Shown here: positions 32,701 to 40,389 of the stretch, one piece after another
Layout of the letters: each line of letters opens with the position of its first letter
How positions within the stretch are numbered: position 1 is the first letter of the stretch
From: Lewinella sp. 4G2
GTDB taxonomy: Bacteria > Bacteroidota > Bacteroidia > Chitinophagales > Saprospiraceae
Assembly (NCBI RefSeq): GCF_001625015.1
Contig: NZ_LVWJ02000014.1
Coordinates: forward strand, 3,658,001-3,722,000
DNA length: 64,000 nt
Direction: 5' to 3'
The notes under the pieces: generated by a model
Databases searched by the model: none
What the model was told of the DNA's origin: nothing
Seen by the model: the letters and a program-made list of their open reading frames with translations, nothing else
Position numbers and translations under genes: made by a program

Positions 32701-35637
32701 TCCCGTAGAGTTGGGTTTACTACCGACCAACCCGGTAGGTACCGACTTACCGTCACCTTTGCTGACTTGCAGTGTACTAGTCGTGACAGCTTCAACATTT
32801 TTGATGAGGTAGCCATACCGGTTTCAACGCTGGTGGACGAAGTGCAGCTGGACTGTGATGGTACTGCGGCGGAACTCTCCGTCGGAGAATTCAACCCGGA
32901 TTACCTCTATTCCTGGACGGAGCTCGAGGAGGGTTTCCCCGTCAGTTCCAACAATACCTATTTCGCCGACCGTCTGGGCGGTTACGTCGTAGAGATTCGC
33001 GATACGACGAACTCGTGTTCGCGTTTGGACACGGTATTCGTCGTCCCATCCGCTGGCATCCCCAGCATTATTCCTCCGGAATTTCTGACGGCGGGGTGTG
33101 GCGATACACCCATTCTGATTGAGCCGCTTTACCAGAATGTTGATAATAGCACGGTTTACGAATGGTCCACCATGGACGGTTCAATTTTCCCCGGCGACGT
33201 GAATGTGGCTAACCCTCGGGTACTGTCCCCCGGGTCTTACCGGGTCGTGGTGGCCAACACCTCTTGTACGGATACAGCCTTTGTCCTGGTAGGTGAAGCA
33301 CTGGTCCCTGAAAACGTCCAGGCTGGTCCCGACGTGGCCGTAGGGTGTACGACGCCAGTCGATCTCAAAGGCTCCGCAATTGGTTTCGGCGGTGGCGTCC
33401 TCGTATTTAACTGGACGCGCAACGGTGTTGACGTACCGGGAGGTGATACGGAGCAAATCTCTGTTCTGCAACCCGGAGAGTACGTATTTACTGCTACCTA
33501 TGACGATACGGGGTGTGAAGCTTCCGACACCGTTCAGGTACTAGAACCTAACGGCTTCCCCGAATACGAATTAGCCGACACCGTCGGCGGCCTGGGCTGC
33601 GCTCCTTCCTCGGTTGATCTTGAAGTCATGGTGGATGACGAAGAGTCCTATACCTACGTCTGGGCGGATCCGAACGGACAAGATATTAGTGCAGTCCGTA
33701 CGGCAACGGCTACTCAGGCTGGGTTCTACACCGTTACCATCACGGATCCGGAAACTGGCTGTGAAGCTACTGATCAGGTTTTTGTCGATGACGATGGAGC
33801 TGTTCGCCCCGCCATCGCACTGACCCAAAACGGCACAGTAATTTCCTGTGACCGGTCAACGATCGTGCTCGACGCCAGTGAGACGGCCAACAACGGCAAT
33901 TTTACGTACGCATGGGAGGCTATTGTTGATGGCACTGATGTTTCCGACGTTACCGGTCCGATCCTGGAGGTCACCGTTGCCGGTACCTACCGATTAACGG
34001 TCACCAACGAGGCGACGGGGTGTTCCGCTACGCAGGACGCCCTGATAACCGCCGATCGCGACTTACCCTCCGTCACCACCAACGAGAGTACGGCGCTTGA
34101 TTGCGAACGTCGATCCACTGAGGTATCTATTAATATCCTGGACCAGCCCAACGATTACATCATCCGCTGGACGGACGCTTTCGGGACCAATTTGCCCCAG
34201 GATACCACGGCTATTGAGGTCGACCGCGGTGGCACTTACAACGCAACCGTTACCAATTTGGAAACCAGCTGCGTTAGCATCGTCAGTATCCGGGTAGCTG
34301 ACTTTCAGGATAGTCTAGCGACGATCGTCATCGCCGAACCGGACAGCTTTGATTGCAACAATCCAGTCATCACGCTCGATGCCTCCGGCACGGTGTTGGC
34401 TCAGGATGGGAGTGAGCAATTTACGTGGGCGAGTCTGGACGGTAACACCATCGAACCTGCTACCGGGTCATTGATCGTAACCGTCACCGGGCCCGGTGAT
34501 TATGTATTTACCGTCGAAGACAACGCTGGATGTTCCGTAGCGGATACTATTACTGTTGCGGCTGCGGCCAACACGCCCTTTGCGGATGCTGGCACAGACT
34601 TCGAGATCAGTTGTGGAGATATGCCCCAACTGGATGGCAGCGCTTCTTCTCCCCCACCCGGTGGCTCCGTGATTTATGAATGGACGGCAGTAGCTGGAGG
34701 TGAAATAATCAGCGGAGCCGACGGAGCGATGCCCTTCGTTTCTGGGATTGGTGCCTACGTGTTGGTGGTCACCAATACCGTTAATAATTGCGCCGATAGT
34801 TCAATCGTAATCGTCAGCATTAACGAAATGGAGCGGGCCGTACTTCCCGACGACTTTACGATTTGTGGTGACACCGCAACCGTGGTCGCCAATCTTCCCC
34901 CTGGAACGACGGGAGTTTGGACGTCCTTCGAAGATGCTGGGGCTGTTTTCAGTACGGAAGGTAATACGGCCAGTGTTACGGCCATCGGCGACGGCATCTC
35001 ACTAGTATGGACTTTGTCGCAGGATGGCTGCCCTAACTACAGCTCGGACACCATCCGGATCGATCCGGAACTAACGCCGGAGCCGGCAGATGATGAACTA
35101 TTCCTGAGTGGACTGAATACAACCGGAACGATCAACTTACTCGACAACGACCTCATTTCCAGCATGGTCACGGTCGAATTACTGACGGATCCTGGATTCG
35201 GAGAGGTCACCTCCTTTGAAAATGGCGAACTGAGCTTCCGGGCGCCCGTCGGTCTTACCGAAACCACTACGATTGATTACGAAGTTTGCAGTACCGTTTG
35301 TCCTGAACTTTGCGCCACCGCGACCCTGACCATCAACAGCGATGCAGCCGGTGAGGACCCTCAGGTCTACAACGCCATCACGCCTAATGGTGACGGCAAG
35401 AATGACGTTTTCGTCTTCGAATTACTCGAGCGTGGCGCCAGCGATTTCCCCACCCGCGAGTTCATTGTCTTCAACCGCTGGGGCGATATCGTTTTTGAAG
35501 CAGAGCCGTACAACAATGACTGGGGCGGCACTGGCTCATCCGGAGACCCGCTGCCGGAGGGCACTTATTACTACATTCTCCGTCTCGACATTGGGGAGGG
35601 CGATATTATTCGGGGAGACGTTACTATTATTCGGTAA
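29728..35637 (+). CDS. Giant SprB-like adhesin with T9SS type B sorting domain
   Basis: 1969 residues from MRAIYFVLF. Signal peptide (ending AFGQ). Five N-terminal modules of about 120-140 residues (roughly nt 29796-31980) look like cohesin-type beta-sandwiches, each with one Cys near its start (TVCLPI, IFCLDI, EVCIEV, DRCFPI, TLCVPV) and one near its end (EACYDAVG, TVCYDVVG, TLCFDAIG, EICYRA, AFCFET). About nine PKD/Ig-like repeats follow (AGPDVQIDC, AGPDVAVGC and similar). The C-terminus is a gliding-motility-type sorting domain: ITPNGDGKNDVF, FNRWGDIVFE, PLPEGTYYYIL. It is cotranscribed with the PorP/SprF gene and probably displayed on the cell surface for adhesion or gliding. An in-frame ATG 21 bp upstream is less likely. 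Confidence 0.88.
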   Translation: MRAIYFVLFLITSLQAFGQSDPSVTFQVPDVQATSGSTVCLPITAIDFSGGIEFSFALRHELDGGLTFNRVQNLNPDIGGFDMDDFNLTDFLFEGVITVSWRSYGDDVECVDAPFVVTLPDDAVLFEACYDAVGDFGSNHPVEIYDKPDSVPFDGMDDTVPVAFNKRRTCNSGLFAIPDRKNGSVTIGVAPLIFEINGQTGNFQPGDIFCLDIDVVSGFEDLTSYQFGFRWDETVLLPRDVTIVADLPQITVGTHRFDTDATFFGVWSQFTPTPSPESLAPGSTLLTVCYDVVGECTDRSDIVMEVLPRPTGSQTTNEANGATEAQNGIPIIDTRTDFAIDACNPNGFDVVIACPTENPSFGDTEVCIEVQAGTDFIDMDKMDYAISWNPNLLRFTGVGDRNSSLVINPADDFITDQTDMGTFFFDWDSRFPAGNSLDSGEMVFTLCFDAIGFGGTSPMTVSDFRNDIVSVTNGVFNGVDPRNCAITIERPGGVAVRFPDVGLRSSEDRCFPIEVDGFVGVTDFTLNVETLPALFDYADWMTSIPGIIAAEFSPGIVQLTYSGDALNLDDGTTIGEICYRARTTAEPGTCDSISLTRTVLPSAVVTEESAPQSVDITDFAGETCVLFPNGFGLNVADAEAFLDSTLCVPVSVYQFADIETAEIVFRFDPARVRFDELDLSETTWPGLNAANFDLSRVDIGIITLSFAASGPGVTTDGGTEETQVFAFCFETLNRDGCFELTAEPNATPPTRTSEGPGSIVINTGEVCIQDRIIITNVTAIPSTCGNGMDGQILYETAPRPDNEPIFIRTTNPVRIGRNGVVGGLPPGMQVFTLYTPGSDVQTVDSIFIPFDESSAAVANAGPDRFFSCNGTQATQLLSTNNEGDTYRLLFLNEDETRFIENGEVRADGSITLVVTEIGQYILEVTNEFGCTAQDTVAVGPGPAPVADAGPDVQIDCANDMITVTGGNSSVGPNVTYLWEHVTNQGNVIDTTSRRVGFTTDQPGRYRLTVTFADLQCTSRDSFNIFDEVAIPVSTLVDEVQLDCDGTAAELSVGEFNPDYLYSWTELEEGFPVSSNNTYFADRLGGYVVEIRDTTNSCSRLDTVFVVPSAGIPSIIPPEFLTAGCGDTPILIEPLYQNVDNSTVYEWSTMDGSIFPGDVNVANPRVLSPGSYRVVVANTSCTDTAFVLVGEALVPENVQAGPDVAVGCTTPVDLKGSAIGFGGGVLVFNWTRNGVDVPGGDTEQISVLQPGEYVFTATYDDTGCEASDTVQVLEPNGFPEYELADTVGGLGCAPSSVDLEVMVDDEESYTYVWADPNGQDISAVRTATATQAGFYTVTITDPETGCEATDQVFVDDDGAVRPAIALTQNGTVISCDRSTIVLDASETANNGNFTYAWEAIVDGTDVSDVTGPILEVTVAGTYRLTVTNEATGCSATQDALITADRDLPSVTTNESTALDCERRSTEVSINILDQPNDYIIRWTDAFGTNLPQDTTAIEVDRGGTYNATVTNLETSCVSIVSIRVADFQDSLATIVIAEPDSFDCNNPVITLDASGTVLAQDGSEQFTWASLDGNTIEPATGSLIVTVTGPGDYVFTVEDNAGCSVADTITVAAAANTPFADAGTDFEISCGDMPQLDGSASSPPPGGSVIYEWTAVAGGEIISGADGAMPFVSGIGAYVLVVTNTVNNCADSSIVIVSINEMERAVLPDDFTICGDTATVVANLPPGTTGVWTSFEDAGAVFSTEGNTASVTAIGDGISLVWTLSQDGCPNYSSDTIRIDPELTPEPADDELFLSGLNTTGTINLLDNDLISSMVTVELLTDPGFGEVTSFENGELSFRAPVGLTETTTIDYEVCSTVCPELCATATLTINSDAAGEDPQVYNAITPNGDGKNDVFVFELLERGASDFPTREFIVFNRWGDIVFEAEPYNNDWGGTGSSGDPLPEGTYYYILRLDIGEGDIIRGDVTIIR

Positions 35638-35644
35638 GTCCCTA

Positions 35645-35717
35645 TGCGCTGCCGCAGGTGCGGAGTTTTTGGGTAGATCCAGGATTTACCCAATTACTAA
35701 GTACCTGCGTCAGCGCC
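35645..35717. repeat. Inverted pair of the 17-bp repeat (copies 5 and 6)
   Basis: Copy 5 (35645-35661, minus orientation) and copy 6 (35701-35717, plus orientation) each match the consensus at 16 of 17 positions and form facing arms. Between them is a second hairpin at 35671-35691 (arms GGGTAGATCC and GGATTTACCC). The structure starts 7 bp after the adhesin stop codon and could fold as a terminator-like element, although no clean T-run follows. Confidence 0.7.
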
Positions 35718-35771
35718 CCTCTGGAAAACTTTTAATTGAAGGAGAGACGTAGGTAAAGTGGCGGAAAACTT

Positions 35772-35779
35772 TACCTTTG
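35772..35779 (+). promoter_or_regulatory. -7 promoter box of tRNA-Leu
   Basis: TACCTTTG followed by CGCC, perfect -7 consensus, ending 10 bp before the tRNA 5' end. No -33 TTG at ideal spacing. Confidence 0.65.
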
Positions 35780-35789
35780 CGCCGTACCC

Positions 35790-35875
35790 GCCCGGATGGC
35801 GGAATTGGTAGACGCGCCAGACTTAAAATCTGGTTTCCAGTACTGGAAGTACGGGTTCGACCCCCGTTCCGGGTA
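35790..35875 (+). tRNA. tRNA-Leu (anticodon UAA)
   Basis: 86 nt including the discriminator base. Acceptor arms GCCCGGA / TCCGGGT (G1-U72 wobble), D region GGCGGAATTGGTAGACGCG, anticodon stem CCAGA / TCTGG with loop CTTAAAA giving anticodon TAA at 35824-35826, a long class II variable arm (TTTCCAGTACTGGAAGT) and T arm ACGGGTTCGACCCCCGT. CCA is not encoded. Reads UUA and UUG. Confidence 0.95.
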
Positions 35876-35897
35876 CGATTCCTTCAGGGTAGCACGC

Positions 35898-35922
35898 GGC
35901 TCCGTCACTCAGTGGCGGGGCC
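35898..35922 (+). terminator. Hairpin after tRNA-Leu, probable terminator
   Basis: A 12-bp stem (GGCTCCGTCACT / AGTGGCGGGGCC, two G-U pairs) followed by GTTGTTGCTTT. It also lies just past the end of the convergent small membrane gene. The T-run is interrupted, so efficiency is uncertain. Confidence 0.6.
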
Positions 35923-35931
35923 GTTGTTGCT

Positions 35932-36153
35932 TTACAGCTCGGTGAAATGAGCAAAGATGTTGAGCGCCATGATGGCGGCCAAGGCCAGGCCCAATAGCCG
36001 CATCCAGGTACTGTTTTCGTCGCGAAAGGCCCGGGCGCGCTGGCCGACTTCGGAATCGCTCAATTTCACGATGCCCCGGGCGAAGAGGTAGAGGTAAAGG
36101 CCTGAGGCAAACAGGACAACCTCGATGATCAGGCCAACTAAGGAAGCACTCAT
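35932..36153 (-). CDS. Small membrane protein, two predicted helices
   Basis: 73 residues. Two hydrophobic segments (about 5-27 LVGLIIEVVLFASGLYLYLFA and about 51-70 LLGLALAAIMALNIFAHF) flank a polar loop (KLSDSEVGQRARAFRDENS). No family recognised. It is divergent from the acyl-CoA carboxylase gene, with 67 bp between starts, and convergent with tRNA-Leu. Confidence 0.65.
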   Translation of the reverse strand: MSASLVGLIIEVVLFASGLYLYLFARGIVKLSDSEVGQRARAFRDENSTWMRLLGLALAAIMALNIFAHFTEL

Positions 36154-36220
36154 AAGTAGTCAGTTTCTTAGCGCTAATGTCGTACTTTTCGGCTACTGCC
36201 TAACCTCAGCCCAACCGATC

Positions 36221-37855
36221 ATGACCAAACAAGAAAAAGCCGCCGCCGAACATGCTGACCACATGTTGTTGATGGTGAGCCGCCTCAACCACCGGCTCGA
36301 TAAAATCCACCTCGGAGGTGGCAAACGCCGCATCGCAAAACAACACGAGCGCGGCAAAATGACCGCCCGCGAACGCGTCGCCGCCCTCATAGACGAGGGA
36401 ACGGACTTCCTGGAGTTCGGCGCCTTCGCCGGCTACGAAATGTACGAAGAGCACGGTGGCTGCCCCGCTGCCGGTGTAATTACCGGCTACGGCCGCGTAC
36501 ACGGGCGGCTGTGTGTAATCGTTGCCAATGACGCGACCGTTAAGGCTGGCGCATGGTTTCCCATTACTGGCAAAAAGAACCTCCGCGCGCAAGAAATTGC
36601 CATGGAGAATCGCGTCCCCATTATCTACCTGGTAGACAGTGCCGGCGTGTACCTCCCCCTGCAAGACGAGATCTTCCCGGATAAGGATCATTTTGGGCGC
36701 ATCTTCAGAAACAATGCTCAGATGAGCGCGATGGGCGTGCCCCAGATTGCCGCCGTGATGGGCAGTTGTGTGGCCGGTGGCGCCTACCTCCCGATCATGT
36801 CCGACGAAAGCCTGATCGTGGAAGGAACCGGCAGTATTTTCTTGGCCGGGCCCTACCTCGTGCGTGCCGCCATCGGTGAAAAAGCGGATAAGGAAGACCT
36901 TGGGGGCGCCGACATGCACGCTTCCGTAAGCGGGGTGATTGACTACAAATGCGTCGATGATACCGACTGCCTGTTGAAGATTCGGGACCTCGTTGGCAGA
37001 ATGCCCAACTCACCCGTCACCCCCTTCAATCGCATCGCACCCGCGGCAGCGCCCGGTGGTGAAGACGGCATCCTCGGGGTACTTCCCGAAGACCGTGCCA
37101 AACCCTACAGCGGCCGCGAACTCATCGCTCAGCTGGTTGACGGCGGCGAGTTTACTGAGTTCAAAGAAGAGTACGGGCAGACGCTGCTCTGTGGCTACGC
37201 GCGAATTGATGGGTGGAGTGTTGGTATTGTCTCCAACAACCGCGAGGTCGTGAAGAGTGGTAAGGGCGAGATGCAATTTGGCGGCGTGATTTACTCTGAC
37301 TCCGCCGACAAGGCCGCGCGCTTCATCATGATCTGCAACCAGAAGAAGATTCCGCTGGTGTTTTTGCACGACGTCTCCGGATTCATGGTAGGCAGCCGTT
37401 CCGAACAGGGCGGCATCATCAAGGACGGCGCAAAGATGGTCAACGCCATGGCCAACAGCGTCGTGCCTAAGTTCAGCATCGTGTGTGGCAACAGCTACGG
37501 TGCCGGCAATTACGCGATGTGTGGGCGTGCCTACGACCCCAGGTTGATGCTATCGTGGCCCACCGCCCGCCTGGCCGTGATGGGTGGTGCCCAGGCAGCC
37601 AAAGTATTGCTACAAATACAGATCAGCAGCCAGAAGGCAAAGGGAGAAGTCGTCTCAAAAATGGACGAGGAGGCCCTACTAAAAAAGATCACGGACCGCT
37701 ACGACAAACAAACCAGCCCTTACTACGCTGCCGCCCGCTTATGGGTGGACGAGATCATTGACCCCAGAACCACGAGAGACTGGATCTCGGCGGGGATCGA
37801 AGCGGCCGGCTACGCACCGGTGAGTGAGTTTAAGATGGGGGTGTTGCAGACTTAG
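36221..37855 (+). CDS. Acyl-CoA carboxylase beta subunit (MCC-like carboxyltransferase)
   Basis: 544 residues from MTKQEKAAA. Two crotonase-fold halves: DSAGVYLPLQDEIFPDKDHFGRIFRN, GSCVAGGAYLPIMSDES and GTGSIFLAGPYLVRAAIGE in the first, and VFLHDVSGFMVGSRSEQGGIIKDGAKMV, GNSYGAGNYAMCG and GGAQAAKVLL in the second. The FPDKDHFGRIF and GGAYLP segments point to the methylcrotonyl/geranyl-CoA carboxylase branch (leucine or isoprenoid breakdown) rather than acetyl-CoA carboxylase. The biotin-carrying alpha subunit is not in the window. The linker between halves holds APAAAP (273-278), encoded by the 17-bp repeat. The frame is open 96 bp further upstream, but the family start is here. Confidence 0.9.
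   Translation: MTKQEKAAAEHADHMLLMVSRLNHRLDKIHLGGGKRRIAKQHERGKMTARERVAALIDEGTDFLEFGAFAGYEMYEEHGGCPAAGVITGYGRVHGRLCVIVANDATVKAGAWFPITGKKNLRAQEIAMENRVPIIYLVDSAGVYLPLQDEIFPDKDHFGRIFRNNAQMSAMGVPQIAAVMGSCVAGGAYLPIMSDESLIVEGTGSIFLAGPYLVRAAIGEKADKEDLGGADMHASVSGVIDYKCVDDTDCLLKIRDLVGRMPNSPVTPFNRIAPAAAPGGEDGILGVLPEDRAKPYSGRELIAQLVDGGEFTEFKEEYGQTLLCGYARIDGWSVGIVSNNREVVKSGKGEMQFGGVIYSDSADKAARFIMICNQKKIPLVFLHDVSGFMVGSRSEQGGIIKDGAKMVNAMANSVVPKFSIVCGNSYGAGNYAMCGRAYDPRLMLSWPTARLAVMGGAQAAKVLLQIQISSQKAKGEVVSKMDEEALLKKITDRYDKQTSPYYAAARLWVDEIIDPRTTRDWISAGIEAAGYAPVSEFKMGVLQT
37037..37053 (+). repeat. 17-bp dispersed repeat, copy 7 (in acyl-CoA carboxylase beta)
   Basis: GCACCCGCGGCAGCGCC, exact match. In frame it encodes APAAAP in the variable linker between the two halves of the carboxyltransferase. 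Confidence 0.8.
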
Positions 37856-38157
37856 GAGAAGAGATTCCGGAAGAAGGAAAAATAGAGTAGAGTGGTAAAC
37901 CAACCGAGTAGTAGCACCATGAGACTATAAGCTATCAGCCACGCCCAGAGCCTTATGGACGATGAGGGCTGATTGGTAGGGGCATTTAGCAAATGCTGGT
38001 CGATGGTTTGTTCACCAGACTTTCTTCCATAGTAATCCCTGAGTTGTAGACATGTATATCTCCATACGTAGGTCGCCGCAAAGAAGAACGGCGTCAGGAT
38101 AATTGCAATGATGAGTCTAAACCAATACACTGCTACAAGGTAATTGCATTTACTCAA
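37852..38157 (-). CDS. Small membrane protein of unknown function
   Basis: 101 residues with two long hydrophobic segments (about 12-32 FRLIIAIILTPFFFAATYVW and about 69-96 LWAWLIAYSLMVLLLGWFTTLLYF). Between them is a polar loop with GRKSGEQTIDQHLL. Convergent with the carboxylase gene, overlapping its stop by 4 bp. AT-richer than the neighbouring genes, so possibly acquired or weakly constrained. No family recognised. Confidence 0.55.
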   Translation of the reverse strand: MSKCNYLVAVYWFRLIIAIILTPFFFAATYVWRYTCLQLRDYYGRKSGEQTIDQHLLNAPTNQPSSSIRLWAWLIAYSLMVLLLGWFTTLLYFSFFRNLFS

Positions 38158-38230
38158 AGGTCTCTAGTTCAGTTTTGTAACAATTCCATCAACAAACCAC
38201 TCACCCTACCCGGTGACCAAACTCGAACCC

Positions 38231-38238
38231 TACCTTCG
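38231..38238 (+). promoter_or_regulatory. Probable -7 box immediately before hemE
   Basis: TACCTTCG, one mismatch to TAnnTTTG, only 5 bp before the GTG start codon. If used, the hemE message has little or no leader. Confidence 0.4.
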
Positions 38239-38243
38239 CCCCC

Positions 38244-39281
38244 GTGAAAAAATCTAGCTACGACAACGACCTCTTCCTTCGTGCCGCCCGCGGTGAAAAA
38301 ACCGAACGCCCGCCCGTTTGGCTGATGCGCCAGGCCGGGAGAATTCTCCCGCAATACCGTGCCCTACGCGCCAGCCTGAGCGGGTTCATCGAACTGGTGA
38401 CCTCCCCCGACCTCGCCGCGGAGGTGACCGTGCAGCCCGTTGACGAATTGGGCGTCGATGCCGCCATCATCTTCAGTGATATCCTGGTGATTCCGGAAGC
38501 GCTGGGCTTACCCTACAATATGGTAGAGAAGGTAGGACCGCGGTTCCCCGAGGTCATCAAGTCGAAAGCGGACTTCGCTAAGCTGCGGCCCGCGGAGGCT
38601 GCCCCCGATCACTTAGGCTATGTTTACGATGCGCTGGACGCCACGAAAATGCTGCTGAACAACCGCGTCCCCCTAATTGGTTTTGCCGGCGCCCCGTGGA
38701 CGATCTTCGCCTACATGGTAGAAGGAGGTGGGTCGAAAACCTTCAGTAAAGCCCGCGCTATGTTGTACCGGGAGCCGGAGCTTAGCCATTTGCTAATGGA
38801 AAAGATCGCCCGCGCTACTGCTGCTTACCTGAAAGGGAAGATCAAGCACGGCGCGGACCTCATCCAACTATTCGATAGCTGGGCCGGCGTGTTGCCACCG
38901 GCGCACTACGAAGAATTTAGCCTCCGCTACTTGCGCTTGATTATCGACGAACTGGGTGGAGTAGTACCCGTAACCGTATTCGCTAAGGATGCGCGCCACG
39001 CCATTCCGGGGATTGGCCAACTGAACTGCGACGTGATTCAACTAGACTGGATTGCCGACCCCGCCGTAGCCCGCCAACAAGCGCCGGGCAAAGTACTTCA
39101 GGGTAACCTGGACCCAGTTCAACTCTACGCGCCCCTAGCGGAAGTGGAAACGGCCACGCTCGCCATGCTCGAACGCTTCGGGCCTCACCACATCGCCAAT
39201 CTTGGCCACGGAGTTTACCCGGATACGCCTCTAGACGGCGTAAAAACCTTCGTTAATACCGTCAAGAGTTTCCGGTACTGA
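38244..39281 (+). CDS. hemE: Uroporphyrinogen decarboxylase (HemE)
   Basis: 345 residues. Decarboxylates the four acetate arms of uroporphyrinogen III to give coproporphyrinogen III in haem synthesis. Diagnostic N-terminal segment [18 protein letters not shown] (about 22-39, with catalytic arginines), the Asp-containing [42 protein letters not shown] and a C-terminal [20 protein letters not shown] are all present; length is standard. The start is GTG 38244, the first codon giving the family N-terminus, right after a TACCTTCG box. The 3' end overlaps a convergent acetyltransferase gene by 20 bp. Confidence 0.95.
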   Translation: MKKSSYDNDLFLRAARGEKTERPPVWLMRQAGRILPQYRALRASLSGFIELVTSPDLAAEVTVQPVDELGVDAAIIFSDILVIPEALGLPYNMVEKVGPRFPEVIKSKADFAKLRPAEAAPDHLGYVYDALDATKMLLNNRVPLIGFAGAPWTIFAYMVEGGGSKTFSKARAMLYREPELSHLLMEKIARATAAYLKGKIKHGADLIQLFDSWAGVLPPAHYEEFSLRYLRLIIDELGGVVPVTVFAKDARHAIPGIGQLNCDVIQLDWIADPAVARQQAPGKVLQGNLDPVQLYAPLAEVETATLAMLERFGPHHIANLGHGVYPDTPLDGVKTFVNTVKSFRY

Positions 39282-39753
39282 TTGGGCTCGGCGTAAGCTC
39301 AAGCTCCCAACGCTGTAGACCGTAGTTGTTGGTGGGGAGCACCTGGACGAATTCGTGTGCCTGCAGCACACGGACTGAAGCCGTGTTTTCAGCGCTCACG
39401 TGGGCAAACACCCTTATTGACTGCTTGAGCTCTTCAGACATGCTGCGCAAAGCAAGCCCCACCCCTTTGGTAGCGAGCCCATTTCGCCGCCACGTTGGTT
39501 GAATACCATAGGCTACCTCGTATTCCAGCTTACGGACTCGAGTCATCAAGATGGTTCCTACTAACGCACCCGTCGCTGGCAATTGAACAAGGAATAACCG
39601 GTCTACTTCCGCCGGAAAACCCGTGCGCTTCCAGCGCGTCAGAAGGTCTTCATTTTGCCAGACCGGAAACGCAAAATCCTCCCCTAAAAGGGCTTCACGA
39701 CGGGCGTAACGAACAGTGTTTGCACGGCCAAGCAAAACAATTTGTGGACGCAT
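39262..39753 (-). CDS. GNAT-family N-acetyltransferase (RimJ/RimL-like)
   Basis: 163 residues. The GNAT core is visible: [16 protein letters not shown], an acceptor strand ([41 protein letters not shown], which includes the acetyl-CoA pyrophosphate loop) and [24 protein letters not shown], the RimJ/RimL-type C-terminal pattern. Acceptor unknown. Overlaps the hemE 3' end by 20 bp. The 280 bp upstream (39754-40033) contains no convincing gene. Confidence 0.82.
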   Translation of the reverse strand: MRPQIVLLGRANTVRYARREALLGEDFAFPVWQNEDLLTRWKRTGFPAEVDRLFLVQLPATGALVGTILMTRVRKLEYEVAYGIQPTWRRNGLATKGVGLALRSMSEELKQSIRVFAHVSAENTASVRVLQAHEFVQVLPTNNYGLQRWELELTPSPISTGNS

Positions 39754-40033
39754 GAAAATTTATTTTCGATTCCTGTGAACATCCCCGCACAAAAGTGATT
39801 ACCCAGGCAGCAGGAATGCAGACAACCACGCTTTGTTTAGGGCTAATAAACCCATACGGTTGCGATCAGGCTCGGTGCTTGTCGTTGTTTTCACTTCTGC
39901 TTGGACACCAGCAAGTTGTCTTGCGAGTGCGTGTTGTTACGTATTCAAGGCACGGTGATTGTTCGCCAAATTATTCAATAGCCTACCTGGATACGTTAGT
40001 GCGTTGTTTAGGCAGGCTTTAGGTCAGCTTTAA

Positions 40034-40372
40034 ATGAAACCAAGAGATACCCGGTGGGACGAGGTAGATGACACCTCGGAATCTCCGTACCTACCCAAAA
40101 TTGAAGCCGAAAACTTCGTGAGTGATCAGGCCATGTCCGAATACGTCAACCGACTGTACCGGGAAGGCGTATCTAGTCAGATTCTCGAAATGTGTGAGGA
40201 GCGGCGTGATATCAATAAGATCGTTTTTAAGGTACCCGGGATACGCCAGGTAGGTAAGCAGCTTGTCGTACCGATTGTAGCAGAGCGGATGGTATTAGTC
40301 AAACGGACAGTACTGCTTGAAGAGATCGTCCTCACTCCGCTAATGGCGGACGATGAAGATGACGATTGTTAA
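40034..40372 (+). CDS. Hypothetical protein with half DUF2382-like motif
   Basis: 112 residues, strongly acidic at the C-terminus (MADDEDDDC). The segment GKQLVVPIVAERMVLVKRTVLLEEIVLTPL resembles the conserved half of DUF2382 (YsnF/AvaK stress proteins), but the rest is not recognised and the usual second copy is missing. No signal peptide. It stands between the acetyltransferase and convergent PPK2 genes. Function is unknown; a stress role is speculation. Confidence 0.6.
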   Translation: MKPRDTRWDEVDDTSESPYLPKIEAENFVSDQAMSEYVNRLYREGVSSQILEMCEERRDINKIVFKVPGIRQVGKQLVVPIVAERMVLVKRTVLLEEIVLTPLMADDEDDDC

Positions 40373-40389
40373 ATGCCCAACTAGGTGTG

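Noticed and set aside
31600-34900. Repeated Cys-containing segments as a possible CRISPR-like or DNA repeat array
   Set aside because: Similarity is at protein level (PKD/Ig-like modules); no direct DNA repeats with regular spacers are seen.
37852-38157. Small membrane gene as a toxin of a toxin-antitoxin pair
   Set aside because: No partner gene or antisense RNA can be seen, and it is larger than typical type I toxins.
39795-40022. 75-residue open frame between the acetyltransferase and the DUF2382-like gene
   Set aside because: No similarity or composition typical of the window's proteins and no promoter; more likely untranslated sequence.
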